Below are positions 26,092 through 36,642 of a stretch of DNA of 64,000 bases, piece after piece. The position numbers and the translations under genes were made by a program. Below the pieces are notes generated by a model. That model was not told the DNA's origin, ran no database searches, and saw nothing but the letters and a program-made list of their open reading frames with translations. How positions within the stretch are numbered: position 1 is the first letter of the stretch; each line of letters opens with the position of its first letter. This DNA is from Ornithinimicrobium cavernae (GTDB lineage Bacteria; Actinomycetota; Actinomycetes; Actinomycetales; Dermatophilaceae). The DNA is taken from positions 1 through 64,000 of the forward strand of contig NZ_QDDJ01000013.1 of assembly GCF_003121625.1 (NCBI RefSeq), in the 5' to 3' direction.

Positions 26092-29000
26092 ATGGCCACA
26101 CTGACCCCCTCCTTCGCCGAGTTCCTGCCGGGATGGGTGGCGTCCCAGCGCTGGTACACCGGCAAGGGGCGCACCCCGGTGCTGCGGCGGCTGGGGGGCT
26201 ACCGGCTGGAGGACCCGGCCGGGGAGGTGGGCATCGACACCCACCTCGTGGTCGACGAGTCGGGGCCGGCACCGGTCGTTTACCACGTGCCGTTCACCTA
26301 CCGGGGCGAACCGGCGCCCGAGCTGCATACCGCCCTGGTCGCCACCGTGGAGCACAGCGAGCTGGGCACCCGGTGGATCTACGACGCCTGCCACGACCCG
26401 GTCTACGTCCAGGCCCTCGCCGACCTGATGCACTCGGCCGCGAGCGTGGGCGCGGAGGGCTCGCGGGTCAGCGGCGGCGCCACCCGTGCCGCGGCGGAGG
26501 GACCCCGGCCGGTGGTGCGCCGCTCGGCGGTGCTGGTCGGTGAGCAGTCCAACACCTCGATCATCGTCGAGACCGGTGAGCCCGGCGGGTCCGCACCGGT
26601 CATCATCAAGGTCTTCCGCGTGCTGCACCCGGGCGAGAACCCCGACGTCGCGGTCCAGACGGCGCTGGCCGAGGCGGGCAGCACGCTGGTCCCGCGGCCG
26701 GTGGGCTGGGTGACCGGCACGTGGACGCAGCCGGACGGCTCCCCCGCCGAGGGCCACCTCGCCTTCGCCCAGGAGTTCCTGCCGGGTGTGCAGGACGCCT
26801 GGCGGACGGCGCTGGTCGCCGCCCGCGACGACACGGACTTCACCGGTCGCGCCCGCGAGCTGGGGGCCGCGACGGCGCAGGTGCACGCCACCCTCCGCGA
26901 GGCCTTCGGCACCGAGGAGCTCACCGCGCCGCGGCGCCAGGAGCTGCTGGACCGGCTGCGCGCGCGGCACGCCGAGGCCTGCGCGGCGGTCCCCGAACTG
27001 ACCGCCTACGACGCGCAGGTCGCCTCGGTCTTCGCCGCCGCGGCGGACGCTGAGTGGCCTCCCCTGCAGCGGGTGCACGGCGACTACCACCTGGGGCAGG
27101 TCCTCGACGTGCCCGACCGGGGCTGGGTGCTCGTCGACTTCGAGGGGGAGCCGCTGCGCCCCCTGGAGGAGCGGACCCTGCCGGACCTGGCCCTGCGGGA
27201 CGTGGCCGGCATGCTGCGCTCCTTCGACTACGCCGCCGGCTCCCTCGCGCAGGAAACCGACCTGGACCGGACCGGGTGGGCGCAGGCGGCGCGAGCGGCG
27301 TTCCTGGAGGGGTATGCCGCGGAGTCCGGTGAGGATCCGGCCGCGGCTGCTCCGGTGCTCGCCGCCCTCGAGCTCGACAAGGCGCTCTACGAGGTGGTCT
27401 ACGAGGCCCGCAACCGCCCCACGTGGGTCGGCATCCCGGTGGCCGCCGTGCGGTCCCTCGTGGGTCGGCCGTCGGGGGCGAGCGGAGGGGTCACCGAGGG
27501 TGATCCGGTCCTCCCCAATTCTGAGGGAGATCCGGACCACGTCTCGCCCATTCTTGGGGAGGATCGGACCGGTGACTTCATCCCCGAGCTGGCCGGCCCC
27601 GAGCAGGGCAACGGTCCAGATCTCCCCAAGAACCCGGATGAGGCGGTCCGAACCTCCCCAAGAATTGGGGTGAGACCGCTCGCGCACCACGACGTCGAGC
27701 TGCTCATGCGCGGGCTGCACCGCGACCCGCACTCCGTGCTCGGCGCCCACCCGCACGACGGCGGCATCACCATCCGGGCCCTGCGACCACTGGCCGAGTC
27801 GGTCACGGTGCTGCTGGCCGACGGCGAGCGCCACCCGATGGACCACGAGACCCACGGCATCTGGACGGTGGTGCTGCCACGCACCGACATCCCCGACTAC
27901 CGGCTCGAGGTGTCCTGGGGCGACGGGGCGGCCCACCAGCAGGACGACCCCTACCGGTTCCTGCCCACGCTCGGCGAGGTCGACCGCCACCTGATCGGCG
28001 AGGGCCGTCACGAGCAGCTGTGGAAGGTGCTCGGTGCGCACCTGCGGACGTATGACGGACCGCTGGGTCAGGTGCGCGGCACCAGCTTTGCCGTCTGGGC
28101 ACCCAGTGCCCGCGGGGTGCACGTGGTCGGCGACTTCAACCAGTGGGACAACACGGCCCACCCGATGCGGGTGCTCGGCGAGAGCGGCATCTGGGAGATC
28201 TTCCTGCCCGGGGTGTGGGCGGGCAACCGCTACAAGTTCGACATCACCGGCCCCGACGGGCACCGGCGGCTCAAAGCCGACCCGATGGCGCGCGCCAGCG
28301 AGGTGCCGCCCAGCTCGGCGTCCGTCGTCACGCACTCCTGGCACGAGTGGGGCGACCAGGAGTGGATGGCCCAGCGCGCTCAGCGGGACCCGCACACCGG
28401 GCCGATGAGCATCTACGAGGTGCACCTGGGCTCGTGGCGCCAGGGGGCGTCCTACCGCGACCTGGCCGACCAGCTCACCCGCTACGTCACGCAGATGGGC
28501 TTCACCCACGTGGAGCTGATGCCCGTCATGCAGCACCCCTACGCGCCGTCCTGGGGCTACCACGTGACCGGCTACTACGCCGCGGACGCCCGGTTCGGCT
28601 CACCCGACGACCTGCGCTACCTGATCGACCGGCTGCACCAGGCCGGCATCGGGGTCCTCCTCGACTGGGTGCCCGGGCACTTCGCCACCGACCCGTGGGC
28701 GCTGGCCCGGTTCGACGGCACGCCGCTCTACGAGCACCCCGACCCACGGCGCGGCTGGCAGAAGGACTGGGGCTCCTACATCTTCGACTTCGGCCGCCCC
28801 CAGGTGCGCAACTTCCTCGTGGCCAACGCGCTCTACTGGCTCGAGGAGTTCCACGCCGACGGGCTGCGCGTGGACGGGGTGGCCTCGATGCTCTACCTCG
28901 ACTACTCCCGTGAGCCCGGCGAGTGGCTGCCGAACAAGTACGGCGGCCGGGAGAACCTCGAGGCGGTGGCGCTGCTGCAGGAGACCAACGCCACGGCCTA

Positions 29001-29991
29001 CCGCCGCAACCCCGGCGTGGTCATCATCGCCGAGGAGTCGACGTCCTGGCCGGGCGTCACCCGCGACACCTCCTCCGGTGGCCTGGGCTTCGGCTTCAAG
29101 TGGAACATGGGCTGGATGCACGACTCGCTGGACTACATCGCCCGCCAGCCGATCCACCGCCAGTACCACCACCACCAGATGACCTTCTCGCTGATGTATG
29201 CCTTCTCCGAGCAGTTCGTGCTGCCCATCAGCCACGACGAGGTCGTCCACGGCAAGGGTTCGCTGCTGCGCAAGATGGGCGGCAGCGACCGCTGGCAGAT
29301 GCTGGCCAGCCTGCGCGCCTACCTGGCCTTCATGTGGGCCCACCCCGGCAAGCAGCTGCTGTTCATGGGGCAGGAGTTCGCCCAGATCGCGGAGTGGGCC
29401 GACGGCCGGAGCCTGGACTGGTGGCTGCTGGACCAGCCGGCTCACGTGGGGGTCCAGCACCTGGTGCGCGACCTCAACCTCGCCTACCGGGCCACACCCG
29501 CGCTGTGGCAGCTGGACCACCACGGCTCGGGCTTCCAGTGGCTGGACGCCGACGACGCCCGGGGCAACACCTTCAGCTTCGTCCGCTACGGGACCGAGGA
29601 CGAGGCCGGTGAGCGCCCCGTGTTGGTGGCGGCCGCCAACTTCTCCGGGTCGCCCCGCCAGGTCCGGGTGGGCGTGCCCCGCGCGGGACGGTGGGCGGAG
29701 CTGGTCAACACCGACGCGCACCCCTACGGCGGCTCCGGCGTCGGCAACCTCGGCGCCGTCACGGCGACCGACGACCCCCACCAGGGCCAGCCCCACTCCG
29801 TGGAGCTGATGCTGCCGCCGCTCGGGGTGCTCTGGTTGGTCCCCGACGACGCGCCGCCTGCACCCGCCGACCCGGCTGACGCCCAGGAGGCGTCCACCGA
29901 ACCCACGCCCCGGGTGCCGACCAGTGCCCAGCCGGCTGACGGCATACCCCAGCAGTCCCCGACCGACCCCAAGCCGACGCCGACCCCCTAG
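26092..29991 (+). CDS. Maltokinase-glycogen branching enzyme fusion (Mak-GlgB)
   Basis: 1299 aa. Residues 1 to about 462 are maltokinase (Mak/Pep2), making maltose-1-phosphate with [13 protein letters not shown], the aminoglycoside-kinase-like [12 protein letters not shown] and [10 protein letters not shown]. Residues from about 527 are a full GH13_9 branching enzyme: a CBM48-like N-domain, [16 protein letters not shown] (nucleophile Asp), [11 protein letters not shown] (Glu) and [13 protein letters not shown] (Asp). A Pro/Thr-rich tail ends the protein. The roughly 65-residue linker is encoded by the 32-bp repeat family, in frame. AAGGAG precedes the ATG, one base after treS. In other actinobacteria these are usually separate adjacent genes. 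There is no stop, and no obvious ribosome site that would free GlgB. Confidence 0.93.
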   Translation: MATLTPSFAEFLPGWVASQRWYTGKGRTPVLRRLGGYRLEDPAGEVGIDTHLVVDESGPAPVVYHVPFTYRGEPAPELHTALVATVEHSELGTRWIYDACHDPVYVQALADLMHSAASVGAEGSRVSGGATRAAAEGPRPVVRRSAVLVGEQSNTSIIVETGEPGGSAPVIIKVFRVLHPGENPDVAVQTALAEAGSTLVPRPVGWVTGTWTQPDGSPAEGHLAFAQEFLPGVQDAWRTALVAARDDTDFTGRARELGAATAQVHATLREAFGTEELTAPRRQELLDRLRARHAEACAAVPELTAYDAQVASVFAAAADAEWPPLQRVHGDYHLGQVLDVPDRGWVLVDFEGEPLRPLEERTLPDLALRDVAGMLRSFDYAAGSLAQETDLDRTGWAQAARAAFLEGYAAESGEDPAAAAPVLAALELDKALYEVVYEARNRPTWVGIPVAAVRSLVGRPSGASGGVTEGDPVLPNSEGDPDHVSPILGEDRTGDFIPELAGPEQGNGPDLPKNPDEAVRTSPRIGVRPLAHHDVELLMRGLHRDPHSVLGAHPHDGGITIRALRPLAESVTVLLADGERHPMDHETHGIWTVVLPRTDIPDYRLEVSWGDGAAHQQDDPYRFLPTLGEVDRHLIGEGRHEQLWKVLGAHLRTYDGPLGQVRGTSFAVWAPSARGVHVVGDFNQWDNTAHPMRVLGESGIWEIFLPGVWAGNRYKFDITGPDGHRRLKADPMARASEVPPSSASVVTHSWHEWGDQEWMAQRAQRDPHTGPMSIYEVHLGSWRQGASYRDLADQLTRYVTQMGFTHVELMPVMQHPYAPSWGYHVTGYYAADARFGSPDDLRYLIDRLHQAGIGVLLDWVPGHFATDPWALARFDGTPLYEHPDPRRGWQKDWGSYIFDFGRPQVRNFLVANALYWLEEFHADGLRVDGVASMLYLDYSREPGEWLPNKYGGRENLEAVALLQETNATAYRRNPGVVIIAEESTSWPGVTRDTSSGGLGFGFKWNMGWMHDSLDYIARQPIHRQYHHHQMTFSLMYAFSEQFVLPISHDEVVHGKGSLLRKMGGSDRWQMLASLRAYLAFMWAHPGKQLLFMGQEFAQIAEWADGRSLDWWLLDQPAHVGVQHLVRDLNLAYRATPALWQLDHHGSGFQWLDADDARGNTFSFVRYGTEDEAGERPVLVAAANFSGSPRQVRVGVPRAGRWAELVNTDAHPYGGSGVGNLGAVTATDDPHQGQPHSVELMLPPLGVLWLVPDDAPPAPADPADAQEASTEPTPRVPTSAQPADGIPQQSPTDPKPTPTP
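27502..27677. repeat. 32-bp-family repeats inside the mak-glgB coding region (array D)
   Basis: Five diverged cores: minus orientation ending at 27518, plus at 27521-27535 (CTGAGGGAGATCCGG) and 27554-27567 (TTGGGGAGGATCGG), and minus at 27621-27629 and 27653-27661, the last two exactly 32 bases apart. A partial plus-strand match TTGGGG follows at 27665. The segment encodes residues of about 471-529, between kinase and branching-enzyme domains. Confidence 0.85.
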
Positions 29992-29999
29992 GAGCACCC

Positions 30000-31640
<1,641 letters not shown>

Positions 31641-31728
31641 GGCTTGGGCTGACGCCGGCGGTCACGGCGCGAGATCGTGTGATGCGGCGTGCAGGGCGAG
31701 TGCCGACCCGGCAGGCTGAGGGGCCGCT

Positions 31729-32739
31729 CTAGAACAGTGCACTCATCAGTGACTGGCGGGCCTTGACGACCCGGGGGTCGGTGGCGCCGACGACCTCGAA
31801 CTGACCGAGGAGGTGCTGGCGCACCGTGTTGCGCTCGTCGCCGCTGGTCCGGCGGACGAGGTCGATGAGTCGCAGGAACGCGTCCTCGACGTGGCCACCA
31901 ACCAGGTCCAGGTCGGCTGCCTGCAGCTGGGCCTGCACGTCAGCCGGGTCCGCGGCCGCGGCGGCACGAACCGCGTTGAGGTCCAGACCGGTGGTCCGCC
32001 GGAGCAGCTCGACCTGCCAGAGCCCCAGCCGGGCGTCCTCGTCCTTGGGGTTCTGCTCCAGCGCCTGCTGGTAGGCGGCGGCTGCGGCGTCCAGGTCACC
32101 ACGGTCGATCGCGTCGTAGGCCTGCTGGTGCAACGGGGGCAGCTCCTCCTCGGCCTCCTCCCCCTCGGACTGCGCGTCCGACACGCCCTCGACGCGGCCC
32201 GTCACACCGTTGGCGACGGCAGCGGACAGGAACTGCTCGAGCAGCGCCCGGACCTGCTCGACCGGCTGCACCCCGAGGAAGAACGGCACCGGCTGCCCCT
32301 GCAGGAGCCCGACGACCACGGGAAGGGCACTGACCTGACCGAACGCCTCCTGGAGCACCGGCGACAGCGCCTGCACGATGCCCGGGTTGGCCGCGAGGTC
32401 CACCGCGACGACGCGGAAGCGTCCCTCCTGCGCCACGGCCTCGTCGACCATGGTCTGGACGAACTGGGCGGACTCGGGGATCTGGTCGGTGTACAGCACG
32501 AGCACGGCCGGCACGCTCGTGGACCCGGTCACCAGGGCGTTGAACCCGGCGTCGGTGCCCTGCACGAGGATGCCGTCGGCTCCCGGGGGAGCCGACGCCG
32601 GCGCCCCGGACCCGCCAGCGGGGGCGCCCCCGGGCCCGGCGGCAGCACCGGGTTGCGCCTGCTGACGCGGCCGGGAGAGGGCCGAGAGGTCGACGGCTCC
32701 GCGGAGGGCGGCACTGAGCGGCTGCGAGGGCTGTGTCAT
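31729..32739 (-). CDS. Thioredoxin-fold protein with TPR-like C-terminus (co-chaperone/thioredoxin family)
   Basis: 336 aa. After a disordered Gly/Ala/Pro-rich N-terminus (about 20-55) comes a thioredoxin fold (VPAVLVLYTDQIPESAQFVQTM, FRVVAVDLAANPGI, VSALPVVVGLLQGQPVPFFLG). The CxxC redox motif is absent: the position reads TDQIPES, so it is probably not a disulfide reductase. A tetratricopeptide-like helical region follows (AYDAIDRGDLDAAAAAYQQAL). The layout matches the CnoX/YbbN-like proteins of actinobacteria. A CACAAT hexamer lies six bases before the ATG. Confidence 0.85.
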   Translation of the reverse strand: MTQPSQPLSAALRGAVDLSALSRPRQQAQPGAAAGPGGAPAGGSGAPASAPPGADGILVQGTDAGFNALVTGSTSVPAVLVLYTDQIPESAQFVQTMVDEAVAQEGRFRVVAVDLAANPGIVQALSPVLQEAFGQVSALPVVVGLLQGQPVPFFLGVQPVEQVRALLEQFLSAAVANGVTGRVEGVSDAQSEGEEAEEELPPLHQQAYDAIDRGDLDAAAAAYQQALEQNPKDEDARLGLWQVELLRRTTGLDLNAVRAAAAADPADVQAQLQAADLDLVGGHVEDAFLRLIDLVRRTSGDERNTVRQHLLGQFEVVGATDPRVVKARQSLMSALF

Positions 32740-32745
32740 GCCCCT

Positions 32746-32751
32746 ATTGTG
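32746..32751 (-). promoter_or_regulatory. Putative leaderless promoter -10 of the thioredoxin-fold gene
   Basis: CACAAT on the minus strand, six bases before the ATG at 32739. It differs from TANNNT only at the first base. Confidence 0.35.
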
Positions 32752-32769
32752 ACCCGGCAAGATGGTGGG

Positions 32770-33258
32770 ATGGAATCGAGCCCTCCAGGCAGTCCGCTCC
32801 CCGGCCCGCCCCAGCCCGTCAGCGGAAGCCGTTCGCGCGGCCCCCTCGTGGTGCTGCTCGTCACCCTCGTCGGCCTGGCCCTCGCCGCCCTCGTGGTCGT
32901 GCGGTTCGTGCTGCCCGGCCTGGCGACACCGGAGAGGGTGGCCGCCGACTTCACGGTGAGCAGCTACGAGGGCGATGCCGCGACGGTCTGCGCCCTGGCC
33001 GCCCCCGAGCTGCTGGAGCCGGCGTTCGAGAGTCTCGGCGTGGAGGACTGTTCCGGGCTCGTGGCCGCCGCCGAGGAGGATTCCACGCTGCTTCCGGACA
33101 ACGGTCCGGCAGCGGACGTGGAGGTCCTCGAGGTCACCATGGACGGCGACACCCGAACGGTCCGGGTGAGCGATCCCGGCGGCAGCCCGGGTGTGTGGGT
33201 CGAGGTCGGCCTGGCTCGCGTGGACGGTGACTGGCTGGTCACCAGCTACTCGGGCTGA
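32770..33258 (+). CDS. Membrane-anchored hypothetical protein
   Basis: 162 aa. A Pro/Ser-rich cytoplasmic start is followed by one transmembrane helix (about 25-52, LVVLLVTLVGLALAALVVVRFVL) and an external domain of about 105 residues (FTVSSYEGDAATVCALAAPELL, ending GDWLVTSYSG). The domain has two Cys residues and a pattern like NTF2-like or SCP-type lipoprotein modules, where a strand ends in W-L-V. Function unknown. It diverges from the thioredoxin-fold gene and converges with the next lipoprotein gene. Confidence 0.72.
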   Translation: MESSPPGSPLPGPPQPVSGSRSRGPLVVLLVTLVGLALAALVVVRFVLPGLATPERVAADFTVSSYEGDAATVCALAAPELLEPAFESLGVEDCSGLVAAAEEDSTLLPDNGPAADVEVLEVTMDGDTRTVRVSDPGGSPGVWVEVGLARVDGDWLVTSYSG

Positions 33259-33265
33259 GCAGGGG

Positions 33266-33283
33266 GGCCGGTCCGCACCGGCC
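33266..33283. terminator. Bidirectional terminator hairpin
   Basis: GGCCGGT-CCGC-ACCGGCC, a perfect 7-bp stem in the 31-base gap between two convergent genes. Confidence 0.55.
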
Positions 33284-33289
33284 CGGTGG

Positions 33290-34525
33290 TCAGCTGCCGG
33301 TGCCGCCGACGACCTGCTCGCGGGCGGCGATGACCTCTGGGTCCCCACCGTCGGCGCGGACGTGCACGGCGAGGAAGACCAGGGTGGTCATCTCGGCGCT
33401 GTCGGTGATCGTGTCGTCCTCCGCGAAGTGCGCGAACGCCGTCGGCGGCTTCAGAATCATGCCGTCCTTGACGTCGAAGGTGCTCTTGCGCTCCAGCACC
33501 GGGAACATGAGGGCGGAACCGTCGGCCAGCTCGATCGTGCGCAGCGTGCCCGAGCGCAGGGAGTGCTCCTGCGTGAGGGACGCCTGCTCGCTCACGCTGG
33601 CGGCCTGCTCGTCGGCGGCCTTGCGGACCTGCGGACCGTAGTCGTTGGTCCGGAAGTCGGGCCGCTCCTCCGCGAACGGGTAGTCGAGGATCTTGAACAG
33701 CAGGTCCACGACATAGCTCGGGTAGTTGCTCAGGCCGGCCTTGCCCTCACGGATCACCGTGGAACCCTCGGAGCGCGGGGCGAACGTGCCGACCTCCGTG
33801 CCCGCGAGCATCGGGGCGCTCCAGCCGATCTTCCAGTTCTCGCCGCCGTCCTCGCTGGTCATCAGGTGCAGCTCGGGCAGTCCGGACTCCGGCACGGTCT
33901 GCACCACCATGAAGGCAGGCGACTCGCCGTCGTCCCGGCTGATCGCCAGGACGTTGGGGCCCGTCGGGTGGTAGTCGATGACCGGCTCGATGCCGACCTC
34001 ACGCAGCGAGGTGGCCGCCACGGCGGCCCGCAGCTCGGAGCCGGCGAACGCGGACTCGTTGAGCTCCGCGGCCTCCTCCGGGTCCGCGTTCTGGGACTGG
34101 GCGGCCTGGCGCATCAGCTCGGCGGCGACCTTCTCGGCCTCCTCGACCGAGATGACTCCGGCCCCCTGCGGCGGCGCGGTGACCGTGCCGTCGTCGTCGG
34201 TCGGCCCGGCCGTGCTCTCCCCGGCGTCGCCGGTCGAGCCCACGGCGTCCCCCGTGGAGTCGGCGGCGTCCCCGGTGGACCCGGCGGCATCCCCGCTGGA
34301 GCCGGCGCCCGAGGCGTCGGCGGCATCGCCGGAGGCGTCGGCGGCGTCACCGGTCGACCCGGACTGCTCGCCACTGTCGGTGGTGTCGGAGCCGGCCTCC
34401 GAGCCGTTGTCAGCGGCGGTGGAGCGGGTGTCGGTGCTCTCCTCGGGCTCGTCAGAGCCACTGCAGGCAGCGAGCAGCAGCGACGAGCTGAGAGCGAGGG
34501 CAAGCGCGGTACGGGACAAGTTCAT
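33290..34525 (-). CDS. Hypothetical lipoprotein with a Ser/Thr/Gly/Asp-repeat linker
   Basis: 411 aa. The signal peptide has a lipobox (LLLAACSGSDE, Cys at 21). Residues 22-115 are a low-complexity acidic linker built from STGDAAD/SGDAAD-like units, likely a spacer holding the folded part away from the membrane. Residues 125-411 form a mixed alpha/beta domain (VVQTVPESGLPELHLMTSEDG, FAPRSEGSTVIREG) that I cannot assign, with some resemblance to other actinobacterial lipoprotein families of unknown function. TACCAT sits six bases before the ATG, suggesting a leaderless transcript. Confidence 0.8.
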   Translation of the reverse strand: MNLSRTALALALSSSLLLAACSGSDEPEESTDTRSTAADNGSEAGSDTTDSGEQSGSTGDAADASGDAADASGAGSSGDAAGSTGDAADSTGDAVGSTGDAGESTAGPTDDDGTVTAPPQGAGVISVEEAEKVAAELMRQAAQSQNADPEEAAELNESAFAGSELRAAVAATSLREVGIEPVIDYHPTGPNVLAISRDDGESPAFMVVQTVPESGLPELHLMTSEDGGENWKIGWSAPMLAGTEVGTFAPRSEGSTVIREGKAGLSNYPSYVVDLLFKILDYPFAEERPDFRTNDYGPQVRKAADEQAASVSEQASLTQEHSLRSGTLRTIELADGSALMFPVLERKSTFDVKDGMILKPPTAFAHFAEDDTITDSAEMTTLVFLAVHVRADGGDPEVIAAREQVVGGTGS

Positions 34526-34531
34526 AACGAA

Positions 34532-34537
34532 ATGGTA
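34532..34537 (-). promoter_or_regulatory. Putative leaderless promoter -10 of the lipoprotein gene
   Basis: TACCAT on the minus strand, six bases before the ATG at 34525. Confidence 0.5.
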
Positions 34538-34679
34538 AACCCCGAGCCCGGCGCGGATCCTAATCCACAGGTCTCAGACAGCGCCCACCGGGGTGTGCTA
34601 TGACGCCTGCCCACGCACGGATCCAGCGTGACGGACATCTCATCCGCCCTGTCGCTCTCACGGCCCCAGGGGCGCAGCG

Positions 34680-36428
34680 TCAGAACCTCGCCGGCTCGCG
34701 GTAGACGCCCCACTCGGTGCGCAGCACGGTGCAGATCTCGCCCAGGGTCGCCTCGGCGCGCACCGCGTCGAGCATGCTCGGGATCATGTTCTCGGAGGTG
34801 CGCGAGGCGGCGACCATGGCGTCCAGCGCCGACCGGACCCGGCCCATGTCGCGTCCCTGGCGGCGCTGACCGAGCAGGGCCACCTGGTCCCGCTCCACCT
34901 CGTGGCTGACGCGCAGGATCTCCAGCTCGTGGCTCACCGACTCGGTGTGCACGTTGACGCCGACGATCTTCTTGTCCCCCTTCTCGAGGGCGATCTGGTA
35001 CTGGAAGGCGGCGTCGGCGATCTCGGACTGGAACCAGCCGTCCTCGATGCCGCGCAGGATGCCGCTGGTCATCGGGCCGATCGGGTGCTCGATGGTGCCG
35101 TCGGCACTGGGGGTGCGGTCGCGCTCGCCCATCGCCCGGACCGTCTCGAAGATTGTCTCGGCCTCGGCCTCGATCTGGTCGGTGAGCGCCTCGACGTACC
35201 AGGAGCCGCCGAGCGGGTCGGCGACGTTGACGACGCCGGTCTCCTCCATGAGCACCTGCTGGGTGCGCAGCGCGACCTCCGCCGACTGCTCGGTGGGCAG
35301 GGCGAGCGTCTCGTCGAGTGCGTTGGTGTGCAGCGAGTTGGTGCCGCCGAGCACGGCGGCGAGCGCCTCGACCGCGGTCCGCACCACGTTGTTGAGCGGC
35401 TGCTGTGCCGTGAGGGACACGCCGGCCGTCTGCGTGTGGAAGCGCAGCCACTGCGCCCGCTCGTCGGTGGCGCCGTAGACGTCGCGCATCCAGCGCGCCC
35501 AGATCCGGCGGGCGGCACGGAACTTGGCGATCTCCTCGAAGAAGTCGAGGTGGGAGTCGAAGAAGAACGACAGACCGGGGGCGAAGGTGTTGACGTCCAG
35601 CCCGCGGGACAGTCCCAGCTCGACGTAGCCGAAACCGTCGGCCAGCGTGAACGCCAGCTCCTGCGCGGCCGTGGAGCCCGCCTCGCGGATGTGGTAGCCG
35701 GACACGGACAGCGGCTTGTAGTCCGGGATCGTCCGGGAGGTGTACTCCATCAGGTCGCCGATCAGGCGCAGGTGCGGCTCCGGCGGGAACAGCCACTCCT
35801 TCTGGGCGATGTACTCCTTGAAGATGTCGGTCTGCAGCGTGCCGTTGAGCTTGGTGATGTCCACGCCCTGGCGCTCGGCCGCCACGAGATACATGCAGAA
35901 CACGGGCACGGCCGGCCCGCTGATCGTCATCGACGTCGTGACGTCGGAGAGAGTGATGTCGGAGAACAGGATGTCCATGTCCGCGGCGGAGTCGATCGCC
36001 ACACCGCAGTGCCCGACCTCACCCAGGCTCTGGGCCTCGTCGGAGTCGCGCCCCATCAGGGTCGGCATGTCGAACGCGACGGACAGGCCACCGCCACCGC
36101 GGGCCAGGATCATCTTGTAGCGCTCGTTGGTCTGCTGGGCGTTGCCGAAGCCGGCGAACTGCCGGATCGTCCAGGTGCGTCCGCGGTAGCCGGTGGGGTA
36201 CAGCCCGCGGGTGAACGGGTAGGTCCCGGGCCAGCCGATGCGCTCCATGCGCTCGTCGGCGGCCTCGGCCTCGGGGCTGGGACCGTAGACCGGTTGGACC
36301 TCCATCCCGGAGAGGGTGGTGAAGTCGGCGTCGCGCACCTGGCCCTTGGCGACGGCAGCCTCAAAGCGCTGCTGCCACCGGTCACGGCCGGAGGTCTGGG
36401 CGGTCTCGGGGACAACGCTGTCGCTCAT
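34680..36428 (-). CDS. icmA: Isobutyryl-CoA mutase-like large subunit (acyl-CoA mutase, catalytic)
   Basis: 582 aa adenosylcobalamin-dependent mutase, catalytic TIM-barrel part only, with no cobalamin-binding C-terminal domain, so it needs a separate small subunit that is not in this window. It would often be labelled methylmalonyl-CoA mutase. However, the two residues that set specificity read Phe91 (RQFAGF) and Gln209 (KEYIAQK), 118 apart, matching Phe80/Gln198 of isobutyryl-CoA mutase rather than Tyr89/Arg207 of methylmalonyl-CoA mutase. The catalytic His region SGYHIREAG is present. TAGCCT lies six bases before the ATG. meaB, encoding the mutase chaperone GTPase, is 1.6 kb upstream. Confidence 0.85.
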   Translation of the reverse strand: MSDSVVPETAQTSGRDRWQQRFEAAVAKGQVRDADFTTLSGMEVQPVYGPSPEAEAADERMERIGWPGTYPFTRGLYPTGYRGRTWTIRQFAGFGNAQQTNERYKMILARGGGGLSVAFDMPTLMGRDSDEAQSLGEVGHCGVAIDSAADMDILFSDITLSDVTTSMTISGPAVPVFCMYLVAAERQGVDITKLNGTLQTDIFKEYIAQKEWLFPPEPHLRLIGDLMEYTSRTIPDYKPLSVSGYHIREAGSTAAQELAFTLADGFGYVELGLSRGLDVNTFAPGLSFFFDSHLDFFEEIAKFRAARRIWARWMRDVYGATDERAQWLRFHTQTAGVSLTAQQPLNNVVRTAVEALAAVLGGTNSLHTNALDETLALPTEQSAEVALRTQQVLMEETGVVNVADPLGGSWYVEALTDQIEAEAETIFETVRAMGERDRTPSADGTIEHPIGPMTSGILRGIEDGWFQSEIADAAFQYQIALEKGDKKIVGVNVHTESVSHELEILRVSHEVERDQVALLGQRRQGRDMGRVRSALDAMVAASRTSENMIPSMLDAVRAEATLGEICTVLRTEWGVYREPARF

Positions 36429-36434
36429 GCTGCC

Positions 36435-36440
36435 AGGCTA
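36435..36440 (-). promoter_or_regulatory. Putative leaderless promoter -10 of icmA
   Basis: TAGCCT on the minus strand, six bases before the ATG at 36428. Confidence 0.5.
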
Positions 36441-36464
36441 CCGCCCCGCGGCCGTGCCGCCGGG

Positions 36465-36553
36465 GGAGACGGTATGGCGCATGGCCACCTCCGCCGGTGG
36501 AGCCCGGCACCGCGCGTGGGCACGTCCGCAGGAGGAGACGGTATGCCGCGTGG
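36465..36553. repeat. Two 20-bp direct repeats upstream of icmA
   Basis: GGAGACGGTATG followed by an SCGCRTGG end occurs at 36465-36484 and 36534-36553, 18 of 20 bases identical, 69 bases apart. Both contain the GTATGCCGNRTGG-like word seen elsewhere in the window. They lie in the 214-base gap between icmA and the DUF1353 gene, which otherwise shows nothing clear. Confidence 0.6.
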
Positions 36554-36642
36554 TCGCGCCGGGCGGTCAGGGCCGGTGTCCGTGGGGCCGGTCGCGGGCG
36601 GCGTCGACCGCGTGTCCGTCGGTCAGCGCGGGGACCGGGGCC

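Noticed and set aside
27502-27677. Stop or internal start separating mak from glgB
   Set aside because: The frame is open throughout; no ATG or GTG with a convincing ribosome site precedes the branching-enzyme domain, so I keep one fused gene.
34200-34440. Noncoding tandem repeat
   Set aside because: The repetitive DNA encodes the Ser/Thr/Gly/Asp linker of a lipoprotein in frame and is explained by low-complexity coding.
36429-36642. Riboswitch (B12) upstream of icmA
   Set aside because: I see no B12-box or matching stem pattern, and the -10 hexamer six bases before the ATG leaves no leader for one.
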